The position numbers and the translations under genes were made by a program. 60,150 nt of DNA from Cytophagaceae bacterium. Its GTDB lineage: Bacteria; Bacteroidota; Bacteroidia; Cytophagales; UBA9547. Numbering within the stretch: position 1 is the stretch's first letter; each line of letters starts with the position of its first letter. The notes under the pieces were generated by a model. It did not search any database and was not told the origin of the DNA. It saw nothing but the letters and a program-made list of their open reading frames with translations. The stretch is taken from assembly GCA_027488865.1 (NCBI GenBank), contig JAIYAU010000004.1:1-60150 (forward strand), written 5' to 3'. Below, in pieces: positions 16,875 through 25,335 of the stretch.

Positions 16875-18239
16875 TTAATTATTTTTTATCCAAACTGTTT
16901 TTGCGTTTGTAAACTCCTTGATTCCCAGTGCAGAAAGTTCTCTTCCAAACCCACTATTTTTTACCCCTCCAAATGGTAGACGTACATCAGACCGAGATAT
17001 TCCGTTTATAAAAACTGCTCCAACTTCTAACTGATCAATAAAAATATTAGCTATTGTGTGATCGTTAGTCCATACTGATGCTGATAAACCATATTGTGAA
17101 TCGTTGGCTACTTCAATAGCTTGTTCCACAGTACTTACAGCTATGATGGAAAAAACAGGCCCAAATATTTCTTCATTATAGGCAGGCATTTTATTGGTAA
17201 TTTCTGAGAGCACGATGGGCTTTAAAAGATTCCCTTTTAGTTCTAAACTTCCAAATAATAATTTAGCTCCTCTTTTAATGCATTCATCAGCTTGTTTTAT
17301 CACCATTTGAGCCAAATCTAATCTAGCCATTGGACCACAAGAAACATTTTCATCCTTCGGGTCTCCATAATTTACCAAATTTAAATTTTCAACCAACCTT
17401 TGGGTAAAAGTGTCCAGTACTTTATCATGAACAATAAAACGTTTGGCTGCAATACAACTTTGACCATTATTTATTAGTCGTGATTTGATGGCATTTTCAA
17501 CTGCCAACTCAACATTTGCTGAAGGAAGCACAATAAAGGGGTCGGAACCGCCCAGCTCTAAAACGCATTTTTTTAAATATTTTCCGGCCAAACTTGCTAC
17601 TGATTGTCCAGCAATGGTGCTACCAGTAAGTGAAACAGCTCTTACAATTGAATGGGCTATAACTGATTCAATATGGCCAATATTTATAAACAATGTTTGA
17701 AAAACGCCAACAGGAAATTCAGCATTTTGAATGAGATCTGCTAAATACAATGTACACCTAGGCATATTAGGGGCAGGCTTTAAGAGACAAACATTACCAG
17801 CCATTAAAGTTGGCGCAATAAAACGTATTACCTGCCAAATGGGGTAATTCCAAGGCATTATGCCTAAAATTGCTCCTAAAGGTTCATACTTAATATAACT
17901 TAAGGACGCATCGGTATACACATCCTCCTGTTTTAACATATCTTCTGCTTGATAGGCGTAATATTCACATGCAATTACCGATTTTTCAATTTCTGCCATA
18001 GATTCAGCCAATGGTTTACCCATTTCTTCTGTTATCAATTGGGCTAAAGTTTGCTTTTGATTGACTAATAAATTGGCAAGTCTTAATAAATGGCTGGCAC
18101 GACTATTGTAGTCTAGGTATTTCCAAGTCTTGTAAGCAGATTGGGCTTTTCCTAAGCATGAAGCAATTTCTTCGGTGCTTAACAATTCGAAGCTTTCTAT
18201 TTGGGTATTGTTAAATGGATTGATGGAAGTGTAGTTCAT
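16875..18239 (-). CDS. NAD(P)-dependent aldehyde dehydrogenase (succinate-semialdehyde type)
   Basis: A 454-residue aldehyde dehydrogenase. The catalytic Cys is 262 in NNGQSCIAAKRF, the general base Glu is 228 in LELGGSDPF, and the oxyanion Asn is 131 in PWNYP. The sequence lacks the longer N-terminus of betaine-aldehyde enzymes and resembles the short succinate-semialdehyde dehydrogenases (GabD/Sad-like); the substrate is not certain. It is the first gene of a minus-strand run with the YceI and MarR genes. Confidence 0.9.
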   Translation of the reverse strand: MNYTSINPFNNTQIESFELLSTEEIASCLGKAQSAYKTWKYLDYNSRASHLLRLANLLVNQKQTLAQLITEEMGKPLAESMAEIEKSVIACEYYAYQAEDMLKQEDVYTDASLSYIKYEPLGAILGIMPWNYPIWQVIRFIAPTLMAGNVCLLKPAPNMPRCTLYLADLIQNAEFPVGVFQTLFINIGHIESVIAHSIVRAVSLTGSTIAGQSVASLAGKYLKKCVLELGGSDPFIVLPSANVELAVENAIKSRLINNGQSCIAAKRFIVHDKVLDTFTQRLVENLNLVNYGDPKDENVSCGPMARLDLAQMVIKQADECIKRGAKLLFGSLELKGNLLKPIVLSEITNKMPAYNEEIFGPVFSIIAVSTVEQAIEVANDSQYGLSASVWTNDHTIANIFIDQLEVGAVFINGISRSDVRLPFGGVKNSGFGRELSALGIKEFTNAKTVWIKNN

Positions 18240-18337
18240 GGTATCGATGTAAATAAACTAGTTAACACAAATGTTCGAAAAGTTTAATTTGCTTTTGATT
18301 GAGGTAATACTTAAAAATGATGTAGACAAAATTACTT

Positions 18338-18366
18338 TTTGAATTAAAATTAACTGCTTAAATTTG
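18338..18366 (+). promoter_or_regulatory. Promoter for the 18385 gene
   Basis: TTTG at 18338-18341 and TAAATTTG at 18359-18366, 17 bases apart. The predicted start is near 18371, 14 bases before the ATG. Confidence 0.55.
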
Positions 18367-18384
18367 ACTAATTAATTTATTATT

Positions 18385-18927
18385 ATGAAAACAATTAATG
18401 CTTTTATTTTTATAACCTTATTACCAGTTGTACTATTCGGGCAAGTTGGAAAAGATTTCCCTTTGATTGAAGGACAAACTGTGGAAGGAATTACCATTTC
18501 ATTGCCAAAAGCAGTTAAGGGTAAATATGCCCTTATTGGATTGGCATCAAGTTTAGCAGCTCAGGAGGATTTAAACACTTGGTTACAGCCGATGTACGAC
18601 AATTTTATAAGAAAAGCAGAAAAAGGTCAACTTTTTGACGATTCTTATGATGTTTTCACTTATTTTGTTTCAATAATTAATGGAGCAAATAAAGCCGCAT
18701 CTGGAAGTATAAAAAAGCGATTTAAGGAACAGGCTGATAAGGAGTTATTGCCACTAGCGATTTTTTATGAAGGTGACCTAAAACCACTAAAGGAATATTT
18801 GTCCATTAAAAATACAGAAACTGTTTATTTTTATTTGTTGGACGCTAATGGCAAGATAGTACATGTGGTTTACGGAAAATATTCAACTGCCAAGATGGAA
18901 GATATAGAAAAGCTTTTGGATAACTAA
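18385..18927 (+). CDS. Exported thioredoxin-fold-like protein
   Basis: A 180-residue exported protein (signal peptide ending at VVLFGQ). The body has the pattern of a thioredoxin-like fold, KGKYALIGLASSLAAQEDL near residue 50 and a closing FYLLDANGKIVHVVYGKYS, but with no CxxC redox pair. The strand order and the helix after GLASS recall ATP10-like proteins; this is a weak resemblance. The gene is a single unit with its own promoter and ends 6 bases before the convergent recO. Confidence 0.65.
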   Translation: MKTINAFIFITLLPVVLFGQVGKDFPLIEGQTVEGITISLPKAVKGKYALIGLASSLAAQEDLNTWLQPMYDNFIRKAEKGQLFDDSYDVFTYFVSIINGANKAASGSIKKRFKEQADKELLPLAIFYEGDLKPLKEYLSIKNTETVYFYLLDANGKIVHVVYGKYSTAKMEDIEKLLDN

Positions 18928-18933
18928 ACTAGC

Positions 18934-19611
18934 CTAATCAAAAACCTCTTTTAAAATGGCTAATGAATTTAAGTTATTGACGGAGGATATGTGAAGTGCA
19001 TAGAATTTAAGTAGTATTTCCAACGTTTCTCTTCTTTCTTGGTTAGATATTATCAATGGAGTACCGTACTCAGTGGTAATTAGCTTGTTAATATTGTTCA
19101 AATGAATGGTGGTAAACACAAAAGAATTGAGCTGTAGGGCTATTTCTTCAGCGTCCGCAGCGGCAATTCCAAGATGAGTAGCAAATTTTAATAAAAAATG
19201 TAGGTGAAAATTTTCATAATTTTTTTCGAGGGTATCCAAAATTTTTAAAGAGGTCTGAAGAAAATAGAATAATTGAGGGTTGGACATTTCTTCTACCAAA
19301 ATCTTAAGTAGCAACTCCTGTAAGAAAAATAGTATGGCATTTTTTTTACTATTGTAAGCTATATGATGATAGGGATGTTTACAATTGATTTCGGCGATCC
19401 TTTGTAGGTTGGCATTTTCTTTATGGTAAATGACCAAATCTAATATGGTTAAAGGCTGAAAAAGGCTTATTTTATTCTTATTACTTTTGCTTCTTGCTCC
19501 ATTTACCAGATAAGTTTGTAAACCAAATTTTTCTGTATAGATCTTTGTTATTATGGAAGTTTCACCATATCTAATAAAGTTTAGTACGATGGCTTCAGTT
19601 TTATGTAACAT
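18934..19611 (-). CDS. recO: DNA repair protein RecO
   Basis: A 225-residue recombination mediator that helps load RecA at gaps together with RecR. The N-terminal OB-fold begins KTEAIVLNFIRYGETSIITK and continues with YTEKFGLQTYLVNGARS. The central part is helical (FFLQELLLKILVEEMSNPQL). There is no zinc-binding Cys set, as in many Bacteroidota members. The ATG overlaps the stop of porZ by one base (TAATG), so the two are probably translationally coupled. recO beside porZ is a recurrent arrangement in Bacteroidota, which supports both calls. Confidence 0.92.
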   Translation of the reverse strand: MLHKTEAIVLNFIRYGETSIITKIYTEKFGLQTYLVNGARSKSNKNKISLFQPLTILDLVIYHKENANLQRIAEINCKHPYHHIAYNSKKNAILFFLQELLLKILVEEMSNPQLFYFLQTSLKILDTLEKNYENFHLHFLLKFATHLGIAAADAEEIALQLNSFVFTTIHLNNINKLITTEYGTPLIISNQERRETLEILLKFYALHISSVNNLNSLAILKEVFD

Positions 19612-20276
19612 TAATCAACAATTGCAATTTTAGAAACTAGGCCATCTTTACCATCGTTGGAAGCACTAAAAATTAGATAAACCCCTGTTTCAGCCCTTTT
19701 GCCTTGTAAATCACGACCATCCCAAGTGACTAGGCCTCCATAGGCACGTGTTTGGAAAATTAACTTTCCGTTGGTATCGGTTATTTTAACTATAGCATTT
19801 TCTGTAACACCGTTAATTGCAATAAGCCCTTCGTAATCTGGTCTAACAGGATTTGGAAATACCGAAACATTATTTTTGGCAACTTCGGATTCGTTGGCTG
19901 TACTTCGAAAGGAAGTTAATCCTTTATCAGTTGAAAAGAAAACCTCTCCAGTTGCACTATTTATACCTATATTGAGTATGTTATTTGAAGGTAGTGGGCT
20001 ATTTTCTGTAGTGAAGTGATAAATTAAGGTACCACCGTCGGCCGAGAAAAGCCAAGCTCCATCATTAGGTGTACCAATCCATTTTCTATCGCCACCATCA
20101 GGAGTAATACAGGTTACAATTTTTTCTCTAAACAAAGCCCTAGAATCGTATATTGGAACGCTGGCATCAAATCCACTCTTATTTGTTAACACTTTTTCAG
20201 GGTTATAAAAAACAGATATTCCATTATCAGTTCCTATCCATATTTCTCCGTTTTTAGCTTTTGCCATACAGTACAC
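19611..20276 (-). CDS. porZ: PorZ, C-terminal part with T9SS sorting domain (downstream of in-frame stop)
   Basis: C-terminal part of porZ, in the same frame as the upstream part and separated from it only by a TAA at 20357-20355 within a 17-base A-rich run. The frame is open right from that stop, with KLTVGVGNGNLTSDYVYCMA before the first Met at 20276. Residues 1-130 continue the propeller (GEIWIGTDNGISVFY, DRKWIGTPNDGAWLFS). The last about 85 residues form a type A T9SS C-terminal sorting domain (VSVFPNPVRPDYEGLIAING, then GVYLIFSA and VSKIAIVD). PorZ sits at the cell surface and takes part in attaching A-LPS to T9SS cargo. Confidence 0.85.
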   Translation of the reverse strand: MYCMAKAKNGEIWIGTDNGISVFYNPEKVLTNKSGFDASVPIYDSRALFREKIVTCITPDGGDRKWIGTPNDGAWLFSADGGTLIYHFTTENSPLPSNNILNIGINSATGEVFFSTDKGLTSFRSTANESEVAKNNVSVFPNPVRPDYEGLIAINGVTENAIVKITDTNGKLIFQTRAYGGLVTWDGRDLQGKRAETGVYLIFSASNDGKDGLVSKIAIVD

Positions 20277-20343
20277 ATAGTCACTTGTAAGATTGCCATT
20301 CCCTACACCAACCGTTAATTTTTTTGCTTGGGTAGCAGTAGGA

Positions 20344-20360
20344 TTTTTTTTTTTTTATTT
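20344..20360. repeat. 17-base T-rich block containing the porZ stop
   Basis: Thirteen T, one A, three T on the plus strand. On the coding strand it reads AAA TAA AAA AAA AAA AA, giving Lys, stop, three Lys and the start of an Asn codon. Both sides remain in one frame. Confidence 0.9.
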
Positions 20361-21920
20361 AATAAGCCCACCACCTCTAATAAGCTCACCTCCAAGATAT
20401 GAACCATGTATAGTTTGGAGCCATTTGTTTCCGTAGTCGTCTATAATGATATCATAAACTGAACGTGCCTCATTAAAAGGAATTATATAAGTTTCCCATT
20501 GGTCTTTATTTTTGACATATAAATTGGGTAATCCTCTAGGTCTTATTTCAGAGGCCATAAACATTTTACCATCAGCATCTGCTTCAATGGAAGTAATAAA
20601 GTTATAATCTGCAACATTTATGTCTACACCTGTAATCGGGCTATTTTTAGCATTATACATTATCCCTTTTCTAGTATATTGATGGATGGCCGCCAAGCCG
20701 TTAAAAGTACCAATATACATGGTGTCTTGGCTAAAATGAAAATCATAGGCATCTCTAAAAAATGGGGTATTGCCATCTCCAGGAAAAAAATTATTCCAAT
20801 AGTTATCAAATATATAAAATCCATTATTTGAGGCGCTTGGACTACCATTAACCCTATTTAATGATCCTGGCAAACACATCATTTTATTATCAAAAAATAT
20901 AGTTTTGGCTGTAGTAATAAAATGTGGTCCTCCCGGGTTATATGCCTGCCAACTGTTATTTTTTTTACCTATTAAACCATTGTAATCTGTTGCTATCCAT
21001 GTATTTCCATTTTTATCGAGTATTTGCTCTTGTGGTGAATAATCAAATCGAACCGTGTCAAATGTATTGGTTTTTGATAAAAGACCTTTGTAATTATTAA
21101 AACTCGCTACCAAGGTATCGCCTAATACATCCAAACTTCTACAATTACCCAATTTCTTATTGATTGTAGCAACGATTTTCCAACTATTTGATGTTTTTTG
21201 TTTTAAAGTGGTAACCTCTTCCAAGGCATAAAGCACATTGTTAAATACTTGAATATGACGTATATTAAGTGTAGATAAATTGTTGAAATTGGAATAAGTT
21301 ATCCAATTAAGATAATTCAACCTGTTGATTGATGGGGATAGGGATGTGGCCATTACACCTTGTTTAGAAGCCACAAACAAACTGTCGTTTAAAATTGCAC
21401 TTGAATAAATCGCAATTTGAGCGCCATTGTTGCCAATATTGGTATATGATTCCTTGATTTCCAGTTTTAGTAAATCAATTAATATCAAACCAGCATCTGT
21501 TGATAAATAAGCGAAATCATTATTTATATTGATGTGGTTAATACTTTTAGAACCAGAAAATGAAATTCTGTTAAAGTCAGGAATGTTCTTAACACTGTTA
21601 CCTACCAAAATATCGATATTGCCTGATTTATAACCGATAATTAATGCATCATGCTTTGGGCTATATTTGAGTTTACTAATTTCGTACTCGCTATATCCAT
21701 CTAGTTTCGATAATGCCCTAGAAGTATTTTCTTTAATATCATATACATACATTCCGTATTCGCACCCAACATACACTTTATCATTTACCACTGCCAAGGT
21801 TTTACCCAGCCTAAAAGGAAAATGAACGCGCCAAGAACCAATTGGTATACCTTGAGCAACAGCGTTGAAAGAAACAAATACTCCAATAAGTACAGATAAA
21901 TAAGTTAATTTTAACTTCAT
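20355..21920 (-). CDS. porZ: PorZ, N-terminal propeller part (interrupted by in-frame stop)
   Basis: N-terminal 521 residues of a PorZ-like T9SS protein. A signal peptide (MKLKLTYLSVLIGVFVSFNA) is cleaved at about VAQ, followed by the conserved IPIGSWRVHFPFRLGKTLAV. Repeated beta-propeller blades of the two-component-regulator type follow (DKVYVGCEYGMYVYD, GNTWIATDYNGLIGK, DTMYIGTFNGLAAIHQY). It stops at RGGGLIK. I chose 21920 because it opens the signal peptide and avoids overlap with tdk; the longer frame from 22019 does neither. Joined to the downstream part through the stop, the product would be about 770 residues, the usual PorZ length. Confidence 0.87.
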   Translation of the reverse strand: MKLKLTYLSVLIGVFVSFNAVAQGIPIGSWRVHFPFRLGKTLAVVNDKVYVGCEYGMYVYDIKENTSRALSKLDGYSEYEISKLKYSPKHDALIIGYKSGNIDILVGNSVKNIPDFNRISFSGSKSINHININNDFAYLSTDAGLILIDLLKLEIKESYTNIGNNGAQIAIYSSAILNDSLFVASKQGVMATSLSPSINRLNYLNWITYSNFNNLSTLNIRHIQVFNNVLYALEEVTTLKQKTSNSWKIVATINKKLGNCRSLDVLGDTLVASFNNYKGLLSKTNTFDTVRFDYSPQEQILDKNGNTWIATDYNGLIGKKNNSWQAYNPGGPHFITTAKTIFFDNKMMCLPGSLNRVNGSPSASNNGFYIFDNYWNNFFPGDGNTPFFRDAYDFHFSQDTMYIGTFNGLAAIHQYTRKGIMYNAKNSPITGVDINVADYNFITSIEADADGKMFMASEIRPRGLPNLYVKNKDQWETYIIPFNEARSVYDIIIDDYGNKWLQTIHGSYLGGELIRGGGLIK

Positions 21921-21951
21921 GGTTCCAAATTTTGAGTAATAACCTAATTTT

Positions 21952-22527
21952 TTAGAAAATATTGTATTGACCGCTATTAAAACATTGTCTACATCTTGGT
22001 TCGTAACTTTCTTTTTCACCGATTAGAATTTTTTCGGTGGAGGTTGATTTTCTAAAGGTATGAGACGCAATACTGCCACAAACCATGCATATTGCGTGCA
22101 ACTTTGTAACAAAATCAGCTTCTACAAGCAAAAAGGGCATAGGTCCAAATGGCTTTCCAAAAGAGTCTTTATCTAATCCTGCCACAATAATTCGCTTGCC
22201 CTTATCTGCTAGTTCCGCACATACTTCCACAATGGCTTCGTCAAAAAATTGAGCTTCGTCAATTGCTATAACACTTTGTGATTTAATATGTTGAAAAATT
22301 TCTATCGCGTTTGTTATTGGTAGGGCCTCAATGTAGTTTTCATTATGTGAAACCACATTTTCTGGATGATACCTCAGATCTACTTGCGGTTTTACAATCA
22401 GCACTTCCTGTTTCGCTATTTTAGCTCTACGGACTCTCCGAATAAGTTCTTCAGTTTTGCCGCAAAACATTGGCCCACATACCAATTCTATCCATCCTTT
22501 TCTTACATTGTAAAGTTCAGTATACAT
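21952..22527 (-). CDS. tdk: Thymidine kinase
   Basis: A 191-residue type II thymidine kinase of the pyrimidine salvage pathway, phosphorylating thymidine to dTMP. The P-loop is GPMFCGKTEELIRRVRRA (18-35), the Walker B-like segment is VIAIDEAQFFD, and the lasso region carries a zinc-type Cys set (CMVCG and later CRQCF). Length is normal. It lies 20 bases downstream of the DUF2027-Smr gene and 31 bases upstream of porZ on the same strand, so the four genes to recO probably form one unit. Confidence 0.96.
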   Translation of the reverse strand: MYTELYNVRKGWIELVCGPMFCGKTEELIRRVRRAKIAKQEVLIVKPQVDLRYHPENVVSHNENYIEALPITNAIEIFQHIKSQSVIAIDEAQFFDEAIVEVCAELADKGKRIIVAGLDKDSFGKPFGPMPFLLVEADFVTKLHAICMVCGSIASHTFRKSTSTEKILIGEKESYEPRCRQCFNSGQYNIF

Positions 22528-22547
22528 ATTATTGACAATTGCTAGTT

Positions 22548-23480
22548 CTAATAAATCTTTACCAACGTAGCACCATACCCAAATTTATCTTTTTGAGCAT
22601 CTTGAAAAAATTTTATCTGCTTGTGCTTACTTAAAATCTTGTGAATTGCAGTTTTTAAAGATCCATTGCCCACACCGTGAATAAAGGTAATTTCGTTTAA
22701 ACCTGAAGCAATAGCTTGATCTAGAGTTTTTTCGAACATATCCAATTGTAATTTAAATTTATCAGCATTGCCCATAAGCATATGCTCTTTTGTAAGATTT
22801 TCAATATGCAAATCAATTTCTTTAGCAGGTTTGGTTACTACATTCGCTAACGCTGGAGGCTTGGGTTTATTTTCATTTAACTTGTCTTTTATTTGTTCTT
22901 TATCGGAATGGCCAATTTCATGATCTACTTGAAATGTGTAAGCAAGTTTAGCTATTAAGGGAGCTTGTCGTTTTGATTCTCTAAATCCTTGTGCTTTAAA
23001 TTTTAATCGTTTTTCTATAAATGGTTTGATTTCATTAGAGCCTTCTCTAAACTGCATGTATTGTAAAACCAGTACGGGCCATTTATCAAAATTTTCTAAA
23101 GTAGTATTTTTTAGTAGTTTGAATTCCCTACTTTCTATTTTACCACTTGTAACTGCCATTACCTTGTTTTCTTTATCATCATAATATGTAAATACAAGAT
23201 CATAATCAGTATTGTTAATAAGATACAATACAAGTTGATTATCTTCACCAGCAAAGGCCACAAAAATTCCTTTTTCTGCCAAAGCTGCTTTGTCATCTTT
23301 TTTAGTTGGTTCAGAAAAAAACTTGGCTTCTTTAATACTTACAACCACTATTTCTCGTTTAGAAATCGGTATTTTAAAGCCATCTTCAATTTCAACCTCC
23401 ACGGTGAGGTCATTGATTATTCTGGTTACAATGCCTTCTTCTTTACTATGTATTAGTTTTACTTTGTCGCCGATGTGCAT
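22548..23480 (-). CDS. DUF2027 and Smr domain protein
   Basis: A 310-residue Bacteroidota-type protein. A small N-terminal barrel (MHIGDKVKLIHSKEEGIVTR) is followed by the DUF2027 beta-domain (about 60-190) and a C-terminal Smr domain (about 215-310) with EIDLHIENL, EITFIHGVGNGSLKTAIHK and GYGATLVKIY. The Smr domain resembles the nuclease domain of MutS2. There is no signal peptide. It is the second Smr protein in the window; the first, at 5314-5769, has a different N-domain. Confidence 0.9.
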   Translation of the reverse strand: MHIGDKVKLIHSKEEGIVTRIINDLTVEVEIEDGFKIPISKREIVVVSIKEAKFFSEPTKKDDKAALAEKGIFVAFAGEDNQLVLYLINNTDYDLVFTYYDDKENKVMAVTSGKIESREFKLLKNTTLENFDKWPVLVLQYMQFREGSNEIKPFIEKRLKFKAQGFRESKRQAPLIAKLAYTFQVDHEIGHSDKEQIKDKLNENKPKPPALANVVTKPAKEIDLHIENLTKEHMLMGNADKFKLQLDMFEKTLDQAIASGLNEITFIHGVGNGSLKTAIHKILSKHKQIKFFQDAQKDKFGYGATLVKIY

Positions 23481-23517
23481 GTAACAATCCTAAATTTTGT
23501 AATTAATATTCTAGATT

Positions 23518-23525
23518 CAAAATTA
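23518..23525 (-). promoter_or_regulatory. Possible -7 box for the DUF2027-Smr/tdk/porZ/recO unit
   Basis: TAATTTTG on the minus strand, 38 bases before the start codon. No clear -33 TTTG is seen at the expected distance. Confidence 0.4.
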
Positions 23526-23595
23526 GCAATTAAACAGTTAATCTTTTCTAAATGAATTTTATGTTTTGGAGAAAGTATAATTCTTTTTTCTCTAT

Positions 23596-23603
23596 TACAT
23601 TTG
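23596..23603 (+). promoter_or_regulatory. -7 box for the 23624 gene
   Basis: TACATTTG, 20 bases before the ATG. The nearest upstream TTTG (23565-23568) is too far at 27 bases, so the -33 part is weak. Confidence 0.45.
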
Positions 23604-23623
23604 TAAACTAATAATATATTTTA

Positions 23624-24298
23624 ATGATTTTTAATAGTTTAAAAGTTACTCTTTTACGAATAGGTATTGTTGGAATTATTTTTTTCCAATTAATACCCCA
23701 TGTATACGCACAATCAGATTATAAGGGTCAACTAGAAAAAGCTAAAGAATTATTGACTAAAGGAGATTTTAAGGAAGCAGAAATATTATTTAAAAAAGTT
23801 ATTAAATCGCAGCAGGAGGGACTACCCGATGAAGTAAGCTACTATTATGGATTGGCTTTGTTTAAAATTGGAAAACCAAATCAATCCAAAGCATTTATTG
23901 AACGATATTTAGCCATTTCAGGTGTGAAAGCAGAATTTTATAATGAGGCTAGAAACTTGTTAAATGAGTTAAATCCTAAAATATGTACTAAGTGCAATGG
24001 CACAAACGAGATTTTTAAATTTGACACTTGTACATTTTGCATTGGTGTAGGGATAGTTTCAGAGTTGTGTAAGGCATGCGCAGGTAAGGGCATAATTCGT
24101 TGTAATTGGTGTGAAGGCAAGGGAATTGCAAAGAAAACAAATAGCTTTAATGTAACTAATTATGAAAATTGTTATCATTGTGAGGCAAAAGGCAAGCTGG
24201 TATGCGGGTTATGTAAAGGAACTAAACAACCTAATACACAATGTAAAAACTGCAATGGCACAGGAAAAATACGGACAAAAATTCGTTGCACACACTAA
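23624..24298 (+). CDS. Exported TPR protein with DnaJ-type zinc finger
   Basis: A 224-residue protein with an unusual combination. An N-terminal signal peptide (IVGIIFFQLIPHVYAQ) is followed by one or two TPR-like helical pairs (about 32-105, GQLEKAKELLTKGDFKEAEI). A cysteine-rich second half resembles the DnaJ zinc-finger: CTKCNGTNEIF, CTFCIGVGIV, CKACAGKGIIRCNWCEGKGI, CYHCEAKGKLVCGLCKGT and CKNCNGTGKI. That makes at least seven CxxC units, more than the four of DnaJ. No J-domain is present. The signal peptide would place a zinc-binding module outside the cytosol. The gene is alone on its transcript as far as can be seen; the function is unknown. Confidence 0.75.
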   Translation: MIFNSLKVTLLRIGIVGIIFFQLIPHVYAQSDYKGQLEKAKELLTKGDFKEAEILFKKVIKSQQEGLPDEVSYYYGLALFKIGKPNQSKAFIERYLAISGVKAEFYNEARNLLNELNPKICTKCNGTNEIFKFDTCTFCIGVGIVSELCKACAGKGIIRCNWCEGKGIAKKTNSFNVTNYENCYHCEAKGKLVCGLCKGTKQPNTQCKNCNGTGKIRTKIRCTH

Positions 24299-24433
24299 GG
24301 TTATGTGGTAGGATCAATCTATTATTTACAATAAATACTTATGTAACTTTTGATGAACAATTATAGCAATTTTAAAAATCCTTAAACACAAATCTTCGTT
24401 AAAGAAGATATATTCAGATTAAAAATACTGATA

Positions 24434-25309
24434 ATGAAAACATTATTTACACCTATATTAATACTATTAACTCTGCTTTTTTCTTCTTTTGCTCAACCCG
24501 ATGCACAAAATTACTATGAAAGTGGAGTGAAAAATTTAAAATCTAATGATTTTATTAAAGCTATTGGCGATTTTACAAGCGCTATAAGTATAAATCCTAA
24601 GTTTGGGGATGCATATTATCAACGGGCATTGGCCAAAGATCTTATGGGTAAAAAAATGGGTTTTGTTAATTCAGAATTGTGCTTTGATCTTGTTCAAGCC
24701 ATGAAATACGGAAACAAAGAAGCCATAAGCTTGCTTGAAAAAACTTGTATGGGCGAATGTTTCAATTTACAAAGTGCCTATGTGGAGCCAGAGTTGGTTT
24801 TATGTGCTGATTTTAGTTCTAAGGTTATCATTACCATGCCTAATGGAACAGATAACTTAATGAATTTGATTAAAATTAATCTCTTTAATAATAAATTGAC
24901 CAAATTCCCCGAGGTGTTAACTAAATGTGACGGATTGATGCAATTGGATATAAGTAGTAATAAAATCACAGACATTTCACCCAACATAAAAAATCTTGTC
25001 TTTCTTAATGAAATTAATCTAAATAAGAATCAGCTTACTAATTTACCTTATGAATTTGGAGAATTAAAAAATCTAAAATCGTTGTACATAAGAGGCAATT
25101 TATTGAAGGAAATGCCTAAATCTATTGCAAAATTGACATCGCTAGAAAATTTGGATCTTTCGATAAATAGTCTTACCACCTTGCCAATTGAAATTTCCAA
25201 TCTTAAAAAATTAAAAACATTGTCGTTGGTAGGTAACCCAATTAGTAAAAAAGATCAAAAGTTGATTCAAGCATTGTTACCCACTTGCAAAATTTTCTTC
25301 GATGAGTAG
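24434..25309 (+). CDS. Exported TPR and leucine-rich-repeat protein
   Basis: A 291-residue exported protein (signal peptide MKTLFTPILILLTLLFSSFA, cleaved near QPD). Residues about 25-75 form a TPR unit (YYESGVKNLKSNDFIKAIGD, YYQRALAKDLMGKK). From about 135 there are six leucine-rich repeats of roughly 23 residues (LIKINLFNNKLTKFPEVLTK, LMQLDISSNKITDISPNI, LNEINLNKNQLTNLPYEF, LKSLYIRGNLLKEMPKSI, LENLDLSINSLTTLPIEI, LKTLSLVGNPISKKDQ). The LRR type is the irregular bacterial form that mediates protein binding. It follows the zinc-finger TPR gene by 135 bases. Confidence 0.8.
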   Translation: MKTLFTPILILLTLLFSSFAQPDAQNYYESGVKNLKSNDFIKAIGDFTSAISINPKFGDAYYQRALAKDLMGKKMGFVNSELCFDLVQAMKYGNKEAISLLEKTCMGECFNLQSAYVEPELVLCADFSSKVIITMPNGTDNLMNLIKINLFNNKLTKFPEVLTKCDGLMQLDISSNKITDISPNIKNLVFLNEINLNKNQLTNLPYEFGELKNLKSLYIRGNLLKEMPKSIAKLTSLENLDLSINSLTTLPIEISNLKKLKTLSLVGNPISKKDQKLIQALLPTCKIFFDE

Positions 25310-25335
25310 GTCTTTCTAAAATTGGTTATTTCCTT

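Noticed and set aside
20276-20360. A frameshift within porZ
   Set aside because: The two halves are in the same frame, so the break is a stop codon and not a shift.
23624-24298. Call as a DnaJ chaperone
   Set aside because: There is no J-domain or HPD motif, and the protein has a signal peptide; only the zinc-finger type is shared.
24391-24410. ATCTTC/GAAGAT inverted repeat before the LRR gene as an operator
   Set aside because: The six-base arms are short and expected by chance in such AT-rich sequence.
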